Source: Sphingobium limneticum
Lineage (GTDB): Bacteria; Pseudomonadota; Alphaproteobacteria; Sphingomonadales; Sphingomonadaceae
Length of the DNA: 64,000 nt
Reading direction: 5' to 3'
NCBI RefSeq assembly: GCF_008710155.1
Contig: NZ_VYPZ01000002.1
Location: forward strand, 248,001-312,000
How positions within the stretch are numbered: the stretch's first letter is position 1; each line of letters opens with the position of its first letter. Made by a program: the position numbers and the translations under genes. Below are positions 7,918 through 16,108 of this stretch, piece by piece. The notes below the pieces were generated by a model. It saw only the letters and a list, made by a program, of their open reading frames with translations. It searched no databases and had not been told where the DNA came from.

Positions 7918-10038
7918 TCAGGCGACCCGTTCACGCTGAGGCGCGGGGTCGTGGCGGGGCGTGGGACGCGGTTCGTTGCCGACGACGGCGACCACCTCGA
8001 CACCCTTGCCGTCGGGAATTTCGAGGAAGGACAGCACCGGCGTTTCGGGCAGATGCGGCTTGAACAGGCGGGCAAGCGCGCGGCGCGCCACCGGCGATGT
8101 GACGATGGCGAAGGCGCGCGCCTGACCCATCAGCGGACGGGCGGCATGGATCACCGCTTCGACGATGCGGTTGGCCAGCGCCGGTTCGATCGGATGTTTG
8201 GCATCGCCCGCGACGCGCATGGCCTGGGCCAGCAGCCCTTCCAGATCGCCGTCCAGCGTGATGACCGGCAGCGGCATCTTCACCGGGACCAGACCCTGGA
8301 TGATGAGCGCGCCGATACGCTGGCGCACCGCTTCGACCAGTTGTTCGTGGCTCATGTCGGGCCGTGCGGCATCGACCATGGCTTCGCAGATGCGGCGGAA
8401 ATCCTTGAGCGCGATGCCTTCGGACAGGAGCGCACGGCACAGCGCGCTGATCTGCGTGAGGGTAAGCGTGCCGGGGGTCAGGCCATCGACCAGTTGCGGC
8501 GCAGCGTCCTTCAGATTGTCGAGCAGCTTGCGCGCTTCGTCGAGGCCGAACATTTCGGCGGCATTCATCGCGATGAGCTGATTGAGGTGGGTGGCGACGA
8601 CCGTCGGCGGATCGACCACGGTATAGCCCGCGACCACGGCTTCGCTGCGCTTGCCCTGCGGAATCCACACGGCGTCGAGGCCGAAGGTCGGATCTTTCGC
8701 CGCGCGACCGGCCACTGTGCCCTCCAGTGCGCCGCTGTCGAGCGCCAGCAGGTCATCGGGCCAGATTTCATCCTCACCCACGACAACGCCGGCGATGGTG
8801 ATGCGATATTGGTTCGGCTCCAGCGCCAGATTGTCCTTCACACGGACCATCGGCACGACGAAGCCCAGTTCCTTCGACAGCTGGCGACGGATGCCGGTGA
8901 TGCGAGCCATGAGCGGCGCGCCCTTGCGTTCGTCGACCAGGCCGATGAGGCCATAACCGATTTCGAGGCCGAGGATCGCGCCATCCGACACATCGTCCCA
9001 TTCGATGACGGCCGGGTTGGGCGCGGGTGGTGTCGGCGCAGGTTCGGCCGCCTTCTTCTGGCTCGCCTTGCGCAACTGCCAGGCGATACCGCCGGCGATC
9101 GCCGCAGCGGTCAGGATGATGATGTGCGGCATGCCGGGCAGGATGCCGAGGAAACCCAGGATCGCGGCGACCGGCACCCAGGACTTGCCCGAACCGAACT
9201 GGCCGGCGACCTGGCTGCCCAGATCCTGCTCGCTCTTCACGCGGGTCACGATGGAGGCGGCGGCGATCGAGAGCAGCAGCGCGGGGATCTGTGCGACCAG
9301 CGCGTCGCCGATGGCCAGGATGATATAGGTTTGCGCGGCTTCGCCGATCGCCAGCTTGTGGCTGACGACGCCCAGGATGATGCCGCCGACGATGTTGATG
9401 ACCAGGATCAGGATGCCCGCAACCGCGTCACCCTTCACGAACTTGCTGGCACCGTCCATCGAACCGTAGAAGTCGGCCTCTGTCGCGACTTCGGCGCGGC
9501 GGATCTTGGCTTCTTCGGGCGTCATCAGGCCGGCGTTCAAATCGGCGTCGATCGCCATCTGCTTGCCCGGCAAGGCGTCCAAGGTGAAGCGGGCCGACAC
9601 TTCGGACACGCGGCCCGCACCCTTGGTGATGACGACCAGGTTGATGATCATCAGGATGGCGAAGACGAAGATGCCCACGACATAGTCGCCACCGATCAGG
9701 AAGTGACCGAAAGCCTCGATCACCTGGCCTGCCGCGTCCGATCCTTCATGGCCCGACACCAGCACAACGCGGGTCGACGCGACGTTGAGCGCAAGGCGCA
9801 GCAGCGTGGCGAACAGCAGCACGGTCGGGAAGCTGGAGAAATCGAGCGGCTTGGCGGCGTTCAATGCCACCATCAGCACGGCAAGGCTGATCATGATGTT
9901 GGTGATGAAGCCGATGTCCAGCATGACCGCCGGAACCGGCACCATCATGAACAGCACGACCATCAGCGTGGCAAAGGGAAGCACGGCTCCCTTGGCAGCG
10001 CTCATCCAGATCTTCGCTTTGACTTGGGCAGGGGACAT
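7918..10038 (-). CDS. flhA: Flagellar export gate protein FlhA
   Basis: A 706-residue protein of full FlhA length and a core part of the flagellar type III export gate. Eight hydrophobic segments lie in roughly the first 330 residues. The conserved FHIPEP region is present with the GKQMAIDADLNAGL and AEVATEADFYGSMDGASKFVKGDA blocks. The C-terminal cytoplasmic half includes the IGYGLI region and the regular A-V-hydrophobic pattern that docks chaperone-substrate complexes. It is tightly spaced between the lytic transglycosylase gene and fliA. Confidence 0.97.
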   Translation of the reverse strand: MSPAQVKAKIWMSAAKGAVLPFATLMVVLFMMVPVPAVMLDIGFITNIMISLAVLMVALNAAKPLDFSSFPTVLLFATLLRLALNVASTRVVLVSGHEGSDAAGQVIEAFGHFLIGGDYVVGIFVFAILMIINLVVITKGAGRVSEVSARFTLDALPGKQMAIDADLNAGLMTPEEAKIRRAEVATEADFYGSMDGASKFVKGDAVAGILILVINIVGGIILGVVSHKLAIGEAAQTYIILAIGDALVAQIPALLLSIAAASIVTRVKSEQDLGSQVAGQFGSGKSWVPVAAILGFLGILPGMPHIIILTAAAIAGGIAWQLRKASQKKAAEPAPTPPAPNPAVIEWDDVSDGAILGLEIGYGLIGLVDERKGAPLMARITGIRRQLSKELGFVVPMVRVKDNLALEPNQYRITIAGVVVGEDEIWPDDLLALDSGALEGTVAGRAAKDPTFGLDAVWIPQGKRSEAVVAGYTVVDPPTVVATHLNQLIAMNAAEMFGLDEARKLLDNLKDAAPQLVDGLTPGTLTLTQISALCRALLSEGIALKDFRRICEAMVDAARPDMSHEQLVEAVRQRIGALIIQGLVPVKMPLPVITLDGDLEGLLAQAMRVAGDAKHPIEPALANRIVEAVIHAARPLMGQARAFAIVTSPVARRALARLFKPHLPETPVLSFLEIPDGKGVEVVAVVGNEPRPTPRHDPAPQRERVA

Positions 10039-10047
10039 TGCGGCCGA

Positions 10048-10863
10048 TTACCTTCCGAGGGTGGCAAGCATGAGATAGGCGAGGCGCGCCGTCTGCGGTT
10101 GCGGCTTGACCATGATGTCAGGCTGTTCGCTCAGGCGCTGGGTTTCGATCCGCACATAATCGGCGGGCTGCACCGTCTTCGCGCCGGTGGGCAGCGCGGC
10201 GGAGGCATATTGGATGTCGCCGCCCAGGCTATCGACGCCCTTTTGCAGCTTGGACACGAAGCGATCCCGGATTTCGGCGAAGCTGCGGGCATTGCCCTGC
10301 TTGTCGTAGAAGATCGAGCGGTTCGCGCGCGCAGCGGACGGGAAGAGCGACGCGGCGCTCGCATCGGGCGCGCGATCGTGAACCGACAGGAATTTGGAAG
10401 CCCCGCCGACGCCCAGGAAATGGGCGAGGTAGAGATCGACCGGCTCGGCTTCGCGGCCCAGCTTCGATTCCAGAAAGGCCTTGTTGTCGGCGGCATGTTC
10501 CGCCGCCATGACCGAAGCGGTTTCGGGATGCTTGCGCAGGTCGAGGATCTGCTGGCGCAGTTGGGGGTCCGCCACATAATAGCGGCCGCCGCTTTGCTGG
10601 ATCGCGTTCGACGCCCAACCCAGCCCATATTCGCTGCCATGCTTGTCGATGACGGCGAGCCAGCTCTGGTCGATGAATTGATAGAGGCCAGTGGCAGACG
10701 ATGTCGCCGCGCGGGCCGTGGGGTTCAGGCTCGATTCGATCTTGGCCTGACCCAGCAGGTAGGAGAAGTCGACACCAGTACGGCGGCTCGCCATGGCAAT
10801 CGCGTTGGTCACGCGATTACCCGTCGAAGTCCCCGTTGCTGATATGTCTGCGAAAGCGGACAC
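10048..10863 (-). CDS. Lytic transglycosylase (SLT fold) of the flhA operon
   Basis: About 271 residues with an SLT-type muramidase core near the N-terminus: GQAKIESSLNP carries the catalytic Glu, followed by ATGLYQFIDQSW and later YLAHFLGVGGA. Such enzymes open the peptidoglycan. No convincing Sec signal is visible, so export may go through the flagellar apparatus or an unrecognised route. The first GTG (10878) lacks spacing for a ribosome site. The GTG at 10863 with GAGGAT upstream is preferred. It is the first gene after a sigma-54 promoter and precedes flhA. Because FlgJ here lacks its muramidase domain, this enzyme is a good candidate for making the rod's hole in the wall. Confidence 0.82.
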   Translation of the reverse strand: MSAFADISATGTSTGNRVTNAIAMASRRTGVDFSYLLGQAKIESSLNPTARAATSSATGLYQFIDQSWLAVIDKHGSEYGLGWASNAIQQSGGRYYVADPQLRQQILDLRKHPETASVMAAEHAADNKAFLESKLGREAEPVDLYLAHFLGVGGASKFLSVHDRAPDASAASLFPSAARANRSIFYDKQGNARSFAEIRDRFVSKLQKGVDSLGGDIQYASAALPTGAKTVQPADYVRIETQRLSEQPDIMVKPQPQTARLAYLMLATLGR

Positions 10864-10897
10864 GACTAAAATCCTCACTAGCTAGCGAGGACATTAG

Positions 10898-10914
10898 AGC
10901 AATGTTTGTGCCAA
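10898..10914 (-). promoter_or_regulatory. Sigma-54 promoter of slt-flhA-fliA
   Basis: On the minus strand the sequence reads TTGGCACAAACATTGCT: GG, exactly 10 bases, then GC, with the consensus TGGCAC and TTGC boxes. It is 35-50 bases before the transglycosylase start. Confidence 0.88.
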
Positions 10915-10953
10915 GATTTGGTTAACGCGGGTAAGGATTTCGCGCCGTACAAC

Positions 10954-10978
10954 GAAAAACGGCGCCCGAAGGCGCCGC
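10954..10978 (-). terminator. Rho-independent terminator of flgA-flgM-flgN
   Basis: On the minus strand CGGCGCC pairs with GGCGCCG around a TTCG tetraloop, followed by TTTTTC. It lies 37 bases past the flgN stop. Confidence 0.85.
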
Positions 10979-11014
10979 TTTAGTCGAAAGTCGAAATATT
11001 TTTTACGAAGTCTT

Positions 11015-11323
11015 TCAGCGGCCGTAGGTGAGCGGGGCCGTCTGCGCGCCATGGGCAGCCAGGATGGCAAGGCGCTGTTGCGCGTGATCGGCGAGCAGCT
11101 TCACCCGGATCCGGGCGCTGTCGAGCAGCGGCATCATGATGCTCAGCCGTTCCACCACCGCGGGGTCGGATCGCCAGGCGCCGATCGCGCGGACGGACGA
11201 GGCCGCGCGGCTGACACGATTGCTGGCGAGTTCGATCGCGGCGGCATCATTGCCGTCAAGCACAGCACGAAGATCCTCGAACGCGTCGAACAGATCATCC
11301 AGCGCGGCAAGACCCAGCGGCAT
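11015..11323 (-). CDS. flgN: Probable FlgN-like flagellar chaperone
   Basis: A 102-residue, mostly alpha-helical protein rich in Ala, Leu and Arg, starting MPLGLAALDDLFDAFEDL. The sequence alone does not give a firm family call. The size, helical character and position directly after flgM (flgA-flgM-flgN order) fit FlgN, the chaperone for the hook-filament junction proteins FlgK and FlgL, which are encoded nearby. The ATG has AGAGGA 10 bases upstream. It is the last gene before a strong terminator. Confidence 0.6.
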   Translation of the reverse strand: MPLGLAALDDLFDAFEDLRAVLDGNDAAAIELASNRVSRAASSVRAIGAWRSDPAVVERLSIMMPLLDSARIRVKLLADHAQQRLAILAAHGAQTAPLTYGR

Positions 11324-11338
11324 GACGTCAATCCTCTA

Positions 11339-11614
11339 TCAGGCGGCCGACAGGTCGAGCGCGATCATGCGTTCGGCAATGGCGGACGGGTTCACCGGGT
11401 AATTGCCCGATGCGATGGCCGATTTGATGGCGGCGATTCGGTCCATGTCGACCGGCGCACCTTCGGCGGCCATGCGCGCGGCAGGGCTGCTCGACGTGGC
11501 GGCGCTGGCGGCCGTGGTCGATCCGGCGGTGGCCGTCGCGCGCGTCTTGGCCCCTTCCCGCAGGCGGGAGGCCTCAATGGCGGCGCTGATATTCTGGCCC
11601 ACTGACTTGATCAT
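11339..11614 (-). CDS. flgM: Anti-sigma-28 factor FlgM
   Basis: A 91-residue protein with the FlgM pattern: a disordered Ala/Thr/Ser-rich N-terminal half and a C-terminal sigma-binding region, VDMDRIAAIKSAIASGNYPV, followed by NPSAIAERMI. FlgM holds FliA inactive until the hook is complete and it is exported. The ATG at 11614, with AGGA 8 bases upstream, was chosen; an in-frame GTG five codons earlier overlaps that site. It lies between flgA and flgN, in the same operon. Confidence 0.9.
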   Translation of the reverse strand: MIKSVGQNISAAIEASRLREGAKTRATATAGSTTAASAATSSSPAARMAAEGAPVDMDRIAAIKSAIASGNYPVNPSAIAERMIALDLSAA

Positions 11615-11657
11615 TGGAAAATCCTTCACTCGTCCCTACTGACTATAACGGACAAGT

Positions 11658-12260
11658 TCAAAAATTATTAAATCCAGGAATGCGCACTACGCCCATTTCT
11701 ACGACTTGGGCGAAAATCGGTGCGCTTTTCTTGTCTTCGCGCACACGGATCGTTTCACCCATGGCGCCATCTTCATCCGCGACCATCATGCGCGATACGC
11801 TGAAAACCGAGTTGCCGGCCATCAATTGCACCGGATCGCCTTTGCGCACAACCGCCTCCTTCGCGGCGGCGGGTGCCGGGCGAACATAGCGATTGGCGGC
11901 GCCATAGGCCGATGCGGTGCGCGGCAGCGGCCCCGAAGCGGCAGCGGCCGATCCGGTCATCAGCGGCACGCGAATGCGCCAGCCCAGAGCTTCGCACTTC
12001 ACCATCGCGGCCCCGAAGATCGGACCTTCGACGCTGGGTGTGGTGGGACAGGCGGCCAAACGCAAACGGCGATCGACCGGCGCGGCAGGGCCGCCCGGCT
12101 CACCCAGATTGGCGCCGACGGTCATCGCCACCAACCCGTCGATACGATCGAGATTTTCGAATTTCTGGTTTCCCTGTGCCTGATTCCCTTGGGCCTGGGC
12201 CAACGCGGGCAATATGCTGGTCAGCGCGGCGGCGGCAAGAAGGGCGGAAAATCGAAACAC
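11658..12260 (-). CDS. flgA: Flagella basal body P-ring assembly protein FlgA
   Basis: A 200-residue exported chaperone for P-ring assembly. It has a clear signal peptide (MFRFSALLAAAALTSILPALAQA), then a short duplicated QGNQ segment, and a C-terminal SAF-like domain with VVRKGDPVQLMAGN and VSRMMVADEDGAMGETIRVR, typical of FlgA. The start is a GTG with AGGAG 9 bases upstream. A sigma-54 promoter lies about 40 bases before it, and flgM and flgN follow. Confidence 0.9.
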   Translation of the reverse strand: MFRFSALLAAAALTSILPALAQAQGNQAQGNQKFENLDRIDGLVAMTVGANLGEPGGPAAPVDRRLRLAACPTTPSVEGPIFGAAMVKCEALGWRIRVPLMTGSAAAASGPLPRTASAYGAANRYVRPAPAAAKEAVVRKGDPVQLMAGNSVFSVSRMMVADEDGAMGETIRVREDKKSAPIFAQVVEMGVVRIPGFNNF

Positions 12261-12300
12261 GGCATGTCTCCTGACGGAAGAACGGTCTTGTCAGGATTTC

Positions 12301-12317
12301 AGCAATTTCCGTGCCAA
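12301..12317 (-). promoter_or_regulatory. Sigma-54 promoter of flgA-flgM-flgN
   Basis: On the minus strand TTGGCACGGAAATTGCT: GG-N10-GC, with full TGGCACG and TTGCT boxes. It sits in the 63-base gap between the MotB-like gene and flgA. Confidence 0.9.
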
Positions 12318-12323
12318 ATATGA

Positions 12324-12836
12324 TTAACGGCCCGGCGCGATGTGGATGACCTGCCCCTTCCCGCCTTTGCCGTCGCCCTGATCCAGTCCACGGATCAGCA
12401 GGCGATCCTGCGCAATGCCGTCCATCCGCAGGGCGCGGGCGACGGCGCCCAAACGGGCCGCCGCCAGATCCCAGTCGTCGAAACGCTGACGGCCCCGATC
12501 GGACCCGTCGCTGCGGATTTCCAGCCCGCCAGGCTTATGCTCGAAACGCTTCGCCACGGCGGACAGGCGGGCGCGGCCAGCATCGCTGAGCAGCGCTTCG
12601 CCAGGCTGAAAAAGGTCGGCAGCGCGCAGTTCAACGCCCTGCTGCATCGCCCGACCGCCAAATTGCTGGCTGACCTGCGAAAGCAGGGCGTCGCGGCGCG
12701 ACCCGCTGGCCTGCAACAGCACGAAGAAGGCAAGCAGAAGGAGCAGCAGATCGGCAAAGCTGACCGCCCAGCGATTGCGCCGGGCGGAGGAGGCCGATGC
12801 CGTGGCGGCCGATGTCGTGGAGTAAGGCGCGGTCAT
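12324..12836 (-). CDS. Second MotB-like stator protein (short)
   Basis: A 170-residue protein with a short Ser/Thr/Ala-rich N-terminus, one membrane helix (about residues 23-44, AVSFADLLLLLLAFFVLLQA) whose Asp29 is at the position of the proton-binding Asp of MotB, a plug-like amphipathic stretch, and a compact OmpA-like domain. The peptidoglycan-binding motif is weak, and the protein is about half the length of the main MotB at 23039-24091. Its start overlaps the stop of the MotA-like partner by 4 bases. It may form an alternative stator or an ion channel with a flagellar accessory role; the function is inferred. Confidence 0.72.
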   Translation of the reverse strand: MTAPYSTTSAATASASSARRNRWAVSFADLLLLLLAFFVLLQASGSRRDALLSQVSQQFGGRAMQQGVELRAADLFQPGEALLSDAGRARLSAVAKRFEHKPGGLEIRSDGSDRGRQRFDDWDLAAARLGAVARALRMDGIAQDRLLIRGLDQGDGKGGKGQVIHIAPGR

Positions 12837-13501
12837 GCGACTTCGCGGATCGCGGCGCGGCGCAGCGGCGCATTTTCACGCCGGGCGATCGCCAGCATCC
12901 GGTCGGCCACTTCACGCTGCCAAGCCAGTTCCCGCTCCGACAGGTCAGCAAGGCGGGCGGCGACCGGCGCGGCGATGATGTTGGCGATGACGACGCCGTA
13001 GAAGGTGGTGAGCAGGGCCAAGGCCATGGACGGGCCAAGCTTTGCCGGATCGTCCATGGCGGCGAACATGCCGACCAGGCCGATGATCGTACCCGCCATG
13101 CCGAGTGCCGGCGCGGCGTCGGCGATCGACAGCCAGGCCTTGTGCACCGCGCCATGGCGTTGCGCCCGGTCGGCAAGCGACTGCGCCGCCCACAATTCGA
13201 ACATGTCGGTCCGCTCGCTATTGGCGAGCTTGCGGGCGGCTTCGGTCAGGAAGATATTGGCGGTCTTGACCCGGTCGGTGCAGGACAGGCCGCGCAGCTG
13301 CGCCACCTGATCGATCTTGAGCATGGCCGCGCGGGCGGCATCCCGGTCGCGGGCCGGATCGGCGGTCAGCAACAGCCGCAGCGCCGCCATCGCTCCGCCC
13401 ATGGCACTCACGCCATTTTGAAACAGCGCCACCGCCGCGATCCCGACCAGCATCACTGCCAGCGTCAGCGGATCGAACAAATGGCTGATTATCGCGATCA
13501 T
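12833..13501 (-). CDS. Second MotA/ExbB-like stator protein (short)
   Basis: A 222-residue membrane protein of the MotA/TolQ/ExbB class. Hydrophobic segments are seen at the N-terminus (LTLAVMLVGIAAVALFQNG) and as a pair around residues 135-185, with the proton-channel signature APALGMAGTIIGLVGMFAAM and then MALALLTTFYGVVIANIIAAPVA. It is shorter than the main MotA (287 residues) and only distantly like it. The MotB-like gene follows with an ATGA overlap. It is placed between flgA and flgB, divergent from the flgB operon, so it is very probably flagellar. Confidence 0.75.
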   Translation of the reverse strand: MIAIISHLFDPLTLAVMLVGIAAVALFQNGVSAMGGAMAALRLLLTADPARDRDAARAAMLKIDQVAQLRGLSCTDRVKTANIFLTEAARKLANSERTDMFELWAAQSLADRAQRHGAVHKAWLSIADAAPALGMAGTIIGLVGMFAAMDDPAKLGPSMALALLTTFYGVVIANIIAAPVAARLADLSERELAWQREVADRMLAIARRENAPLRRAAIREVA

Positions 13502-13643
13502 GAACGCCTGCTTCCCATCATCCTATCGACCAACGGCAACGCCCTGCCGCTGGCCGGCAAAAAATTGCCGCCCTTGCCGCCTCCCCCAGCAAGTCCCCCG
13601 TTTGCCGGGGATTATCGTGCTGCCGATGCGTCACCCACGCAAA

Positions 13644-13660
13644 TTGGCACGGCTCTTGCT
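13644..13660 (+). promoter_or_regulatory. Sigma-54 promoter of the flgB operon
   Basis: TTGGCACGGCTCTTGCT: GG (13646-13647), ten bases, GC (13658-13659). It lies about 85 bases before flgB and is close to a perfect consensus. Confidence 0.92.
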
Positions 13661-13744
13661 GATCTCCGACAGGATCACCCGTAAGGAGACGCCATCAGGT
13701 GTCAGAACGACGGGAGACGCAAAACTTTTAGAGCGAATTTGACC

Positions 13745-14113
13745 ATGTCGGTGGATGACAATCTGTTCGGGATACACGGAAAGGCGCTGGCGCTTCGTTC
13801 GCAGCGCCTGTCCCTGCTCGCGTCCAACATCGCCAATGCCTCCACGCCCGGTTACAAGGCGCGCGACATCGATTTCGAGTCCGCGCTGAAGGAAGCCACG
13901 ACGCAGGCCGGCAACAGCGCGACCGACGTGTCCAAGGCCGTCGATGACAGCATGGGCTATCGCGTCCCGCTGCAACCCAGCCTGGACGGCAATACGGTCG
14001 AACTGAGCACCGAACAGACGCTGTTCGCCGAAAATGCGGTGAAATATCGCACGACCCTCTCCTTCCTTGAGGGCCGCATCAACACCATCAACCGCGCCCT
14101 GAAGGGAGAATGA
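13745..14113 (+). CDS. flgB: Flagellar basal-body rod protein FlgB
   Basis: A 122-residue proximal-rod subunit exported by the flagellar apparatus. The rod-protein N-terminal signature is seen as RSQRLSLLASNIANASTPGYKARDIDFE, and the C-terminus has the ENAVKYRTTLSFLEGRINTINRAL block. An upstream in-frame TTG (13739) is less likely than the ATG at 13745. It is the first gene of the flgBCDEF run, and its stop overlaps an ATG of flgC. Confidence 0.95.
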   Translation: MSVDDNLFGIHGKALALRSQRLSLLASNIANASTPGYKARDIDFESALKEATTQAGNSATDVSKAVDDSMGYRVPLQPSLDGNTVELSTEQTLFAENAVKYRTTLSFLEGRINTINRALKGE

Positions 14114-14115
14114 GC

Positions 14116-14526
14116 ATGAGCAACAATGCGCCCATGAACATCTTCGACATTGCCGGCCGCGCCATGAGCGCCCAGCTGGTGCGCCTGAACGCCACCGCGT
14201 CCAACATGGCCAATGCCGGCAACGTCACCGGCAGCGCGGGCGAAGCGTATCGCGCGATCAAGCCGGTGTTCGAAAGCGTCACCGATACGCCCGGCGTGTC
14301 GACGGTGAAGGTCAAGAATGTCGTCACCACCAATGCGGAGCCGACCAAGCGCCACGATCCCAATCATCCGCTGGCCGATGCCAATGGCGATGTGTGGGAA
14401 GCCGCCGTGGACGGCAACGCCGAGCTGATCGACATGATCGAGACGGCCCGCATGTATCAGAACAACGTCCAGGTCTTGAACACGGCCAAGTCCCTGATGA
14501 TGGAAACCATAAGGATCGGCAAATGA
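14116..14526 (+). CDS. flgC: Flagellar basal-body rod protein FlgC
   Basis: A 136-residue proximal-rod protein. The N-terminal rod motif is LNATASNMANAGNVTGS, and the C-terminal motif is ELIDMIETARMYQNNVQVLNTAK. Two ATGs are close (14110 overlapping the flgB stop, and 14116). The second is better spaced from AAGGGAG. The stop overlaps the flgD start (ATGA). Confidence 0.95.
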   Translation: MSNNAPMNIFDIAGRAMSAQLVRLNATASNMANAGNVTGSAGEAYRAIKPVFESVTDTPGVSTVKVKNVVTTNAEPTKRHDPNHPLADANGDVWEAAVDGNAELIDMIETARMYQNNVQVLNTAKSLMMETIRIGK

Positions 14527-15182
14527 CGACCACATCCACGGTCACCGATAGCGCGGGCCTTTCGGTCTATAACCCGACCAAGAATGTCGGCACCGGCAGC
14601 GCGGAGATGGGTCAGGCCAGCTTTCTGACGCTGCTGACCGCGCAGATGCAGTATCAGGATCCGTTCGAACCGGTCGATAACGCGCAGATGGTGTCGCAGA
14701 TGGCGACCATCACCAATTCGTCCGGCATTGCCGAAATGAACCAGACGCTGAAAAATCTGGCGAGCGAGCTGACCGGCACGCGGCTGGGCGATGCGGCCAG
14801 CTGGATCGGCAAGTCGATGCTGGTGCAGAGCAATATCGCCGCGCCCGACGCGACCGGCACCTATGCGGGGCAGGTCACCCTGTCCGCCGCCACCGAAGGC
14901 GCCACCATCAATCTGGTCGATTCCGCCGGCAATGTGGTCAAGACGATCGAAACCGGCGCGCAGCCGGCCGGCGACCTGACCTTCTATTGGGACGGCAAGA
15001 ATGACGCGGGCGAGACGGTGTCCACCTCCGCCCTTCAGGTGAAGGTCAGCGGCGCGACCACCAGCAAGGTCGCGACCTGGGCCACCATCGCCGCCGTTCA
15101 ATCGCCCGCCGACGGATCATCCTCCAAACTCATCACCGCGCTCGGCAGCTACAGCCCGTCGGACGCGATCAGCCTGATGTAA
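14523..15182 (+). CDS. flgD: Flagellar hook-capping protein FlgD
   Basis: A 219-residue hook cap needed for polymerising FlgE. The conserved N-terminal block FLTLLTAQMQYQDPFEPVDNAQ is present, then QMATITNSSGIAEMN, and the C-terminal FlgD Ig/tudor-like region contains FYWDGKNDAGE. Its ATG overlaps the flgC stop by four bases. Confidence 0.95.
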   Translation: MTTTSTVTDSAGLSVYNPTKNVGTGSAEMGQASFLTLLTAQMQYQDPFEPVDNAQMVSQMATITNSSGIAEMNQTLKNLASELTGTRLGDAASWIGKSMLVQSNIAAPDATGTYAGQVTLSAATEGATINLVDSAGNVVKTIETGAQPAGDLTFYWDGKNDAGETVSTSALQVKVSGATTSKVATWATIAAVQSPADGSSSKLITALGSYSPSDAISLM

Positions 15183-15231
15183 TCTTTCTCACCCTCACTC
15201 CCCACATCCTTTTCACCCAAGGAGCAACGCC

Positions 15232-16074
15232 ATGTCCTTCTACATCTCCCTGTCGGGCCTGAAAGCGGCCCAGATCGACCTCGCCACCACGTCCAACAAC
15301 GTCGCAAACGTCAGCTCGACCGCGTTCAAGAAGAGCAAGGCGCAATTTGGCGACATCTTCGCCGCCGCGCCGATGCAGACCACCAACCAGGTCGCCGGCC
15401 AGGGCGTGCGCGTGCAGGACGTGGCCCAGCAGTTCACGCAGGGCACGATCGAAGGCACCGACAAGACGCTGGACCTTGCCATCACCGGCGAAGGCTTCTT
15501 CACCGTGAAGGGCGAGGACGGCACCGTCAGCTATACCCGCAACGGCGCTTTCTCGGTCAATGAGGACCGCTTTGCCGTCGACACCACCGGATCGCGCATC
15601 CAGGTGTTCGCCGTCGATCCCCAGACCGGCAATCGCACGGGTGCGACCGCCAATGCCACCCCGGCCGACCTGAGCGACCTGCAAATCCCCACGACCCTGA
15701 ACGGCGACGCCAACGGCGCGCAGCTCAACAGCGTCGGCGTGTCGAAGGAAGGCCTGGTTTCGGCCGTCTATGCCGATGGCACCACCGTCTATCTGGGTCA
15801 GGTCGCCATGGCTTCGTTCAACAGCCAGGAAGGCCTGCGTCAGGAGGGCGATGCCCACTGGACGTCGACCGTCGCCAGCGGCCAGCCCACGCTGGGCACC
15901 GCCAATCAGGGCCTGTTCGGCGCCGTCAACTCGGGCTTTCTGGAACGCTCCAACGTCGACATCACCGACGAGCTGGTCAACCTGATCGCGGCGCAGCGCA
16001 ACTTCCAGGCGAACAGCAAGGCGATCGAGGCGGCGAACACGCTGACCACCACCATCGTCAACCTGCGCACCTAA
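15232..16074 (+). CDS. flgE: Flagellar hook protein FlgE (short form)
   Basis: A 280-residue hook subunit. The N-terminus (MSFYISLSGLKAAQIDLATT and SNNVANVSSTAFKKSKAQF), the EGTDKTLDLAITGEGFF block and the C-terminus (SGFLERSNVDITDELVNLIAAQRNFQ) are typical. The protein lacks most of the outer domains found in the roughly 400-residue enteric hook, so it resembles FlgF/FlgG in length. The order (after flgD, before flgF) supports FlgE. A strong AAGGAG ribosome site lies 7-12 bases upstream. Confidence 0.9.
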   Translation: MSFYISLSGLKAAQIDLATTSNNVANVSSTAFKKSKAQFGDIFAAAPMQTTNQVAGQGVRVQDVAQQFTQGTIEGTDKTLDLAITGEGFFTVKGEDGTVSYTRNGAFSVNEDRFAVDTTGSRIQVFAVDPQTGNRTGATANATPADLSDLQIPTTLNGDANGAQLNSVGVSKEGLVSAVYADGTTVYLGQVAMASFNSQEGLRQEGDAHWTSTVASGQPTLGTANQGLFGAVNSGFLERSNVDITDELVNLIAAQRNFQANSKAIEAANTLTTTIVNLRT

Positions 16075-16108
16075 GACGCTTAAAGGCACGGGATAGAAGG
16101 TTTAGCCC

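Noticed and set aside
7126..10842. A 1238-codon open frame on the plus strand, opposite flhA and slt
   Set aside because: It is antisense to two confidently recognised genes and has Gly/Arg/His/Asp-rich composition typical of shadow frames in GC-rich DNA.
12833..13501. ExbB/TolQ for TonB energisation rather than a stator
   Set aside because: The partner has a C-terminal OmpA-like region and the pair sits within flagellar genes, so a stator role is favoured, although not proven.
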